A DNA stretch of 64,000 nt from CAYPEK01 sp964409645 (GTDB lineage: Bacteria > UBP15 > UBA6099): NCBI GenBank assembly GCA_964409645.1, contig CAYPEK010000007.1, positions 10,849-74,848 on the forward strand. Reading direction: 5' to 3'. Shown here piece by piece: positions 60,305 through 64,000 of this stretch. The notes below the pieces were generated by a model, which made no database searches, was not told where the DNA came from, and saw only the letters and a program-made list of their open reading frames with translations. The position numbers were made by a program, and so were the translations under genes. Within the stretch, counting starts at the first letter, position 1. Every line of letters starts with the position of its first letter.

Positions 60305-61831
60305 GTGAAAAACACGTTAAGCCGAATCGTACTTATATGCGTAGCTGTTTTGTTGGCCGCGTCCGCGAACGCAGTGGGCGCGGAGATTGAGAAGCCCGGA
60401 AAAATCAGCATTCTGGCCCGAAGCGGGGAGGGGCGGCTGCTTCAGGCGGAGACGTCTAACGGTAATGTGACTGTGGCGATCCTGAAAGGAACCCACTACG
60501 AGATGGGTAAGCAGTACGGCTCGATGCTGGGCAGACAGATCGCCGCGATAACGAAAGCGCTGAACCTCGGCGTTGTGTTGCGAGGCGAACATTCGAAGGA
60601 GGAGTTGCAGCAGCTCACGGCAGGGATATGGGAGAAGATGTCGCCGTATGTGCTTGTCAGCTTGAAAGAGGAACTCAAGGGAATTGTGGACGGCGCGAAA
60701 GAGCAGGGCGTGGAGATTACAGAGTTGGACTTGGTTACGCCGATTGTATTAACAAATATCAGCGACATGAACGATAAGAAAGTTCTATTCGGCGATAACG
60801 CGTCATTGATTAAAAATCTGGATGAACTCGCATTCACATGCTCGTCCTTCGCCGTATGGGGCGACCGCACTGTTGACGGAAAACTATTTTCAAGCCGCGT
60901 TCTCGACTGGAAGCCTGCCACGGGCACCGACAGGTTCAAACTCGTTACGGTTTACAAGCCGGTGGATGCGAACGGAAATAAACTGAACACCTATATGACC
61001 GCCGGATACATCGGCCTGATCGGCGCAACCAACGGCATGAACGAGAAGGGGATCACCGTTTCGGAGATCGGCTCGGAAAACACAGTTGAAAAGCTGGACG
61101 GAATGCCGTGGACGCTGATGTTCCGGCAGGTGCTCGAAGAATCGAACAGCCTTGACGATGCAGTGAGGATTATCAAGGAAGCCGAGAATACAATCGGGTA
61201 CAACTTCGTGATCGGCGACGGCGATGCGGAAAACTACGGAAAGGCAATTTGGCGCCCGCGCGCGGCGGAGATAGAGGAAAATGGGAAATATACCGCTGTT
61301 ATGTACGACGACGACCCGGTGGACCGCGACGCGGTGTGGCTCGACCCTTCGGGGAACGCGATACTTGTTGACGGCGCGCCGGTACACTATGGAACACCAT
61401 TGAAACAGGCGGTGCTTCGGGCGGATGTAGCTATGAGTCCGGTTATATGGAAGACCCAGACATCGAACGACGGACCGGGGAACCCGGGCGGCGGGATCAA
61501 CCCTGCGACAGGCGGCTCATACCGCGATCGTCACAAATCCCAGAATGACGCGATCATCGCGCTTGAAAAAGGCGGCGAGTTCAAAAATCCGTACACCGGT
61601 GAGCAGGTGTTTGCGGCGACAGGAAAAAAGATAAACATAGACGCGGAAACAGCAATCGATATCGTCTCGGCAATAGGCATGCCCGGCCAGTGCGTACTTG
61701 CAATAACATACGCGGCGACGGACTTGGATTTCTACGTCGCGTGGGAAGACACAACCGGCTCCGACTGGAAACCGGCATACAAATCGCCGTTTTTGAAACT
61801 GAACCTAAACGAATTAGCGGCCGTGAAATAG
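60305..61831 (+). CDS. Secreted C45-type Ntn-hydrolase (acyltransferase/amidase-like)
   Basis: The start is GTG 60305 with a GAGAGG-like site upstream. A signal peptide (KNTLSRIVLICVAVLLAASANAVGA) is followed by VAILKGTHYEMGKQYGSMLGRQI, the N-terminal hallmark of C45/acyl-CoA:6-aminopenicillanate acyltransferase-like and phospholipase-B-like proteins. The nucleophile is the Cys at about 179 in AFTCSSFAVWGDRTVDGKLFSSRVLDW; in this family the chain is cut before this Cys to free its amino group. Further on come GATNGMNEKGITVSEIGSE and FVIGDGDAENYG. The 508-residue length fits a secreted member. The substrate is probably an amide such as an acylated amino compound. It is divergent from the mannosidase gene. 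Confidence 0.8.
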   Translation: MKNTLSRIVLICVAVLLAASANAVGAEIEKPGKISILARSGEGRLLQAETSNGNVTVAILKGTHYEMGKQYGSMLGRQIAAITKALNLGVVLRGEHSKEELQQLTAGIWEKMSPYVLVSLKEELKGIVDGAKEQGVEITELDLVTPIVLTNISDMNDKKVLFGDNASLIKNLDELAFTCSSFAVWGDRTVDGKLFSSRVLDWKPATGTDRFKLVTVYKPVDANGNKLNTYMTAGYIGLIGATNGMNEKGITVSEIGSENTVEKLDGMPWTLMFRQVLEESNSLDDAVRIIKEAENTIGYNFVIGDGDAENYGKAIWRPRAAEIEENGKYTAVMYDDDPVDRDAVWLDPSGNAILVDGAPVHYGTPLKQAVLRADVAMSPVIWKTQTSNDGPGNPGGGINPATGGSYRDRHKSQNDAIIALEKGGEFKNPYTGEQVFAATGKKINIDAETAIDIVSAIGMPGQCVLAITYAATDLDFYVAWEDTTGSDWKPAYKSPFLKLNLNELAAVK

Positions 61832-61945
61832 TCTTCGGTTCTTCGGCGTCATTCTCTGCTCATACGTCGCGAAGATATTTATAGCTTTTCATTTCAGTTG
61901 ATTCTTATCAGTGTACATCTGTGTTCATCTGTGGTTCCTCATTAC

Positions 61946-62038
61946 TCCCCCTTAGAAAATCTATAGACCGGACAAATGTGTTACCTATGTCCCCGAACAT
62001 GTGTAACCCATCTGTCCGGTCTATAGACGTAAGGGGGA
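61946..62038. repeat. Large inverted repeat, possible remnant or non-autonomous element
   Basis: TCCCCCTTA and TAAGGGGGA at the ends, then CTATAGACCGGACA (61961-61974) pairing exactly with TGTCCGGTCTATAG (62013-62026). The loop carries a partly repeated GTGTTACCTATGTCC / GTGTAACCCATCTGTCC. It looks like two opposed transposon-type ends with nothing between them. No transposase is in the window. Confidence 0.65.
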
Positions 62039-62119
62039 TAAAACGAATGGAGATACATCCTCCATATTCCCTTCGCAAAGTGGATAAAACAATCAGCGTG
62101 CAATACTCGCGTTAATAGA

Positions 62120-62245
62120 AAAACAAATCCGGGGCGATGTTCATAGCGGCGAACTGTTTTGTTGTCGGTACATTTTCTTTCATGTCGGGAAGGGTGGGTA
62201 AGGGCACGTTGCAACGTGCCCCTACAATAATATGCGCTTTCCGCC
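62120..62245 (+). repeat. Dispersed repeat D1, copy 2
   Basis: Matches 16277-16396 in the same orientation, with the embedded palindrome GGGCACGTTGCAACGTGCCC and the flanks CAAATCCGGGGCGATGTTCA and CTACAATAATATGCGC. Confidence 0.85.
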
Positions 62246-62334
62246 GGCGCGAGGGGTGCGCCGTCGCCGTCGGCGACGCCGACGGCGTCACGCGCCGCGC
62301 TGCGGCGGCCCGCGGCGCGCCGTTTCAGGGCGTT

Positions 62335-62419
62335 TTTACGTATATATCACGTACACTTTACGTATAATATACGCACATTTCACATACCAATAGCGTACAC
62401 TTTACGTACTGTTTACGTA
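62335..62419. repeat. TTTACGTA box cluster
   Basis: TTTACGTA at 62335, 62357, 62401 and 62412, with further ACGTAC/GCGTAC variants between. The box contains the palindrome TACGTA, so a dimeric protein could bind it. Confidence 0.6.
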
Positions 62420-62604
62420 CTGAATTTTATCCGTCTATCGGCAGGATTGCCGTAAATGCATTCCGATTGAATTTCGCTCTCATGTTGCGTTGATAATTGC
62501 GTTAGGTGTTCTATTGCGAAAATGCCGGATTTCCATACATTGACAGGATCGTTTCGTATTGTGCTTTTTTATTATCCCGGATTCATCAATAAATCAATAA
62601 GCAA

Positions 62605-62890
62605 AGATGGTAGTTGGTAGAATGGTAGAGTGGTAGATAGGGAAAAGCGTAAAAACAAGAATATAGAACACAGAATACATCGAAGGGCAAAAGTTAATTC
62701 AGTCGTTGGGAAACGGGGTGGAACCGAGCCGCGCGCGTCAGCAAGCGGTCACGTGGAAGAGTGATACAAAAGTAGCGAGTAGCGAGGAAAGGGAATACAA
62801 AAACCAGTATGCAGAATTCAGTAAACAGTATTCAGCGAAAAGACGTGGACACAGAATATAGAGAAAGACAAAAAGCAACAAGTTATTATG
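62605..62890 (+). repeat. Low-complexity dispersed blocks D2, copy 3 and variant
   Basis: GGTAGAATGGTAGAGTGGTAG, then AACAAGAATATAGAACACAG, then ACCGAGCCGCGCG (62605-62740). A second variant follows (62765-62890) with GTAGCGAGTAGCGAGG, ACAGAATATAGAG and CAAAAAGCAACA. Confidence 0.65.
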
Positions 62891-62910
62891 GAGGGCGGGA
62901 ACGATTAACG

Positions 62911-63105
62911 GGGGCGCGTGCAACGTGCCCCTACGATGATATGGCGGGCGCGCCGGGAGAGGCATTTCAGTATGGAAGATCAGTCATAATCAGAAAACAG
63001 GTTGATGACGAATCCGCTATTGGTATTTGGTCGCGATGATTCAGAGAGAAAGAAATACGATGTGGGTGGCAAATATAATTGTAGGGGCACGTTGCACGTG
63101 CCCCT
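62911..63105. repeat. Two more GGGCACG-CGTGCCC palindromes
   Basis: GGGGCGCGTGCAACGTGCCCC (62911-62931) and TAGGGGCACGTTGCACGTGCCCCT (63082-63105), family members of the palindrome inside D1. Confidence 0.7.
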
Positions 63106-63375
63106 GCTGAACCCCACGCATAGCGCGGGAATGATTTAAAAGATAAGTACACTGATATAAATGAATCTTCCATTAAACACGTGGCCCTGCGTGGCCGCCC
63201 TGATTGAAACACACCGTAACATAGGGTCGGCCACATAGAGGGCCGTCCCTACAGAGTTTTCGAATCACTCATATCAGCGGCGGAAGATCAAAGGGATAAT
63301 CAGGAATTTGGGCTGAAGCATTAAATAAATGAAAAAAGATTTTAAAAAAGATAAAAAAGAAACATTGAATATCAC

Positions 63376-63403
63376 TTGAAAAAAGGGTTTGTTTCCCTAT
63401 AAT
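63376..63403 (+). promoter_or_regulatory. Predicted rRNA operon promoter P1
   Basis: TTGAAA, a 16-base spacer and a perfect TATAAT, preceded by an A-rich stretch (AAAAAGATAAAAAAGAAA) that resembles an UP element. About 230 bases before mature 16S. Confidence 0.6.
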
Positions 63404-63448
63404 AAGTTTACCTTGAACTACCGGCTGAAAAAAATCTTGCCGGAAGCA

Positions 63449-63478
63449 TTGACAAGTACCCGGCAAGTTCGCTACAGT
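63449..63478 (+). promoter_or_regulatory. Predicted rRNA operon promoter P2
   Basis: A perfect TTGACA, an 18-base spacer and TACAGT. About 155 bases before mature 16S. Tandem promoters are usual for rRNA operons. Confidence 0.55.
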
Positions 63479-63632
63479 TATAGATTGTCGCGCCAAGTCG
63501 TAGGAAAACGGCGAGGAAAGCGGTGGAACTTGAAAATTGAATAGTGAGAGCCCAGTTGTGCGGAACGAACCTGAGGAAGCGAAAGCTGACTCAAATCGTT
63601 TCGCCCCTAAAATTGTTAATCAAGTGATTTTT

Positions 63633-64000
63633 TCTACGGAGAGTTTGATTCTGGCTCAGGATGAACGCTGGCGGCGTGCTTAACACATGCAAGTCGTACG
63701 GTCTACCCCGCATGAGGCTTCGGCGGATTGTGGGATTGGATAGTGGCGGACTGGTGAGTAACACATGGGCAACCTACCCTATGGTTTGGGATAACAGTCC
63801 GAAAGGGCTGCTAATACCAAATACCCCCGCGTGATCGCATGGTCGTGCGAGGAAAGATGGCCTCTGCTTGCAAGCTATCGCCAAAGGAGGGGCCTGTGGC
63901 TCATTAGCTAGTTGGTAGGGTAATGGCCTACCAAGGCAACGATGAGTAGCTGGTTTGAGAGGACGACCAGCCACATTGGGACTGAGATACGGCCCAGACT
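63633..64000 (+). rRNA. 16S ribosomal RNA, 5' part (runs off window)
   Basis: AGAGTTTGATTCTGGCTCAG at 63640-63659 corresponds to position 8 onward of 16S, so the mature 5' end is near 63633. GATGAACGCTGGCGGCGTGCTTAACACATGCAAGTCG, GTGAGTAACACATGGGCAACCTACC, GGATAACAGTCCGAAAGGGCTGCTAATACC and the GGGACTGAGATACGGCCC site near position 320 follow in order. Only about 368 bases are inside the window. I cannot assign a phylum by eye from this part. Confidence 0.97.

Larger units (their letters stand above)
61832..63632. other. 1.8 kb gene-free region full of palindromes and dispersed repeats
   Basis: It contains, in order: GTGTACATCTGTGTTCATCTGTGG-like repeat text (61911-61937), a large inverted repeat (61946-62038), repeat D1 (62120-62245), a GC palindrome (62260-62325), four TTTACGTA boxes (62335-62419), the D2 blocks (62605-62890), two further cacgtgcccct palindromes (62911, 63081), a degenerate CCCACGC unit (63110-63135), a GTGGCC/GGCCAC pair (63177-63253), and the rRNA promoters. 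Open frames here are short and lack coding character. Confidence 0.7.

Noticed and set aside
61946..62038. Complete insertion sequence
   Set aside because: No transposase or room for one; only the inverted ends are present.
62260..62325. Replication origin in the GC palindrome next to TTTACGTA boxes
   Set aside because: No DnaA boxes, dnaA or dnaN were seen; kept only as an iterated-box observation.
62809..63039. Short open frames in the region before the rRNA genes
   Set aside because: They run through low-complexity repeats and palindromes, with no ribosome-binding site or recognisable protein.

Overview
The window is a scaffold piece with three runs of exactly 100 N (2127-2226, 48400-48499, 51861-51960), so it is probably from a draft or metagenome-assembled genome. 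The organism is a diderm (Gram-negative-type) bacterium: it encodes a PilQ-type secretin with PilM/N/O/P, lipoproteins, a PorV/PorQ-like outer-membrane barrel and an arabinose-5-phosphate isomerase of the Kdo/LPS pathway. The 5' part of a 16S rRNA gene lies at the right edge, but I cannot place it in a phylum by eye. The combination of T4P secretin operon, PorV-like protein, FlgD-like C-terminal domain and many intergenic palindromes suggests an uncultured lineage.

Layout. 1-11185: a type IV pilus cluster, with minor pilins (PilV-like fragment, PilW-like, a very large PilX-like protein), then pilM-pilN-pilO-pilP-pilQ behind their own promoter. 11441-13243: an isopropylmalate/homocitrate/Re-citrate synthase-type enzyme fused to a Cache-like domain, followed by elongator tRNA-Met. 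13560-16192 (minus): an orphan LolD-type ATPase, DNA polymerase IV and a small DUF6504-like protein. 16773-22790: a secreted protein of unknown function, a DUF89 phosphatase, a GH113-like secreted hydrolase and a 2,4-dienoyl-CoA-reductase-type flavoenzyme. 23122-25430: a hypothetical gene overlapping rlmN (minus), and thiE with a disrupted or unusual start.

25808-38862: a 3852-residue secreted protein built from about 28 tandem units of 86-92 residues, followed by Ig-like domains and a FlgD/Por-secretion-tail-like C-terminus. A PorV/PorQ-like barrel protein with a long Lys/Glu/Pro/Ala tail follows 32 bases later. This pair is the most striking locus. 38986-40879 (minus): a compact operon of an HD-GYP phosphodiesterase, a DNA-adenine-methylase-like protein that has lost its DPPY motif, and a small protein with a CCG motif. 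41165-48399: a long plus-strand gene run (DUF3084, membrane protein, KdsD, pseudopilin-like protein, TMTC-type membrane TPR protein, transaldolase-like protein cut by a gap). 48599-51860: an NtrC-type regulator, a lipoprotein and a gene cut by a gap. 51999-59965 (minus): a GH3 glycosidase with a PA14 insertion and a 1722-residue GH38 alpha-mannosidase, facing a secreted C45-type Ntn-hydrolase at 60305. 61832-63632: 1.8 kb without genes, packed with palindromes and dispersed repeats, leading to the rRNA promoters.

Together the window is dominated by cell-surface functions: pili, a giant surface repeat protein, envelope glycan synthesis and secreted glycan-degrading enzymes. No transposase, phage gene or CRISPR array was seen.
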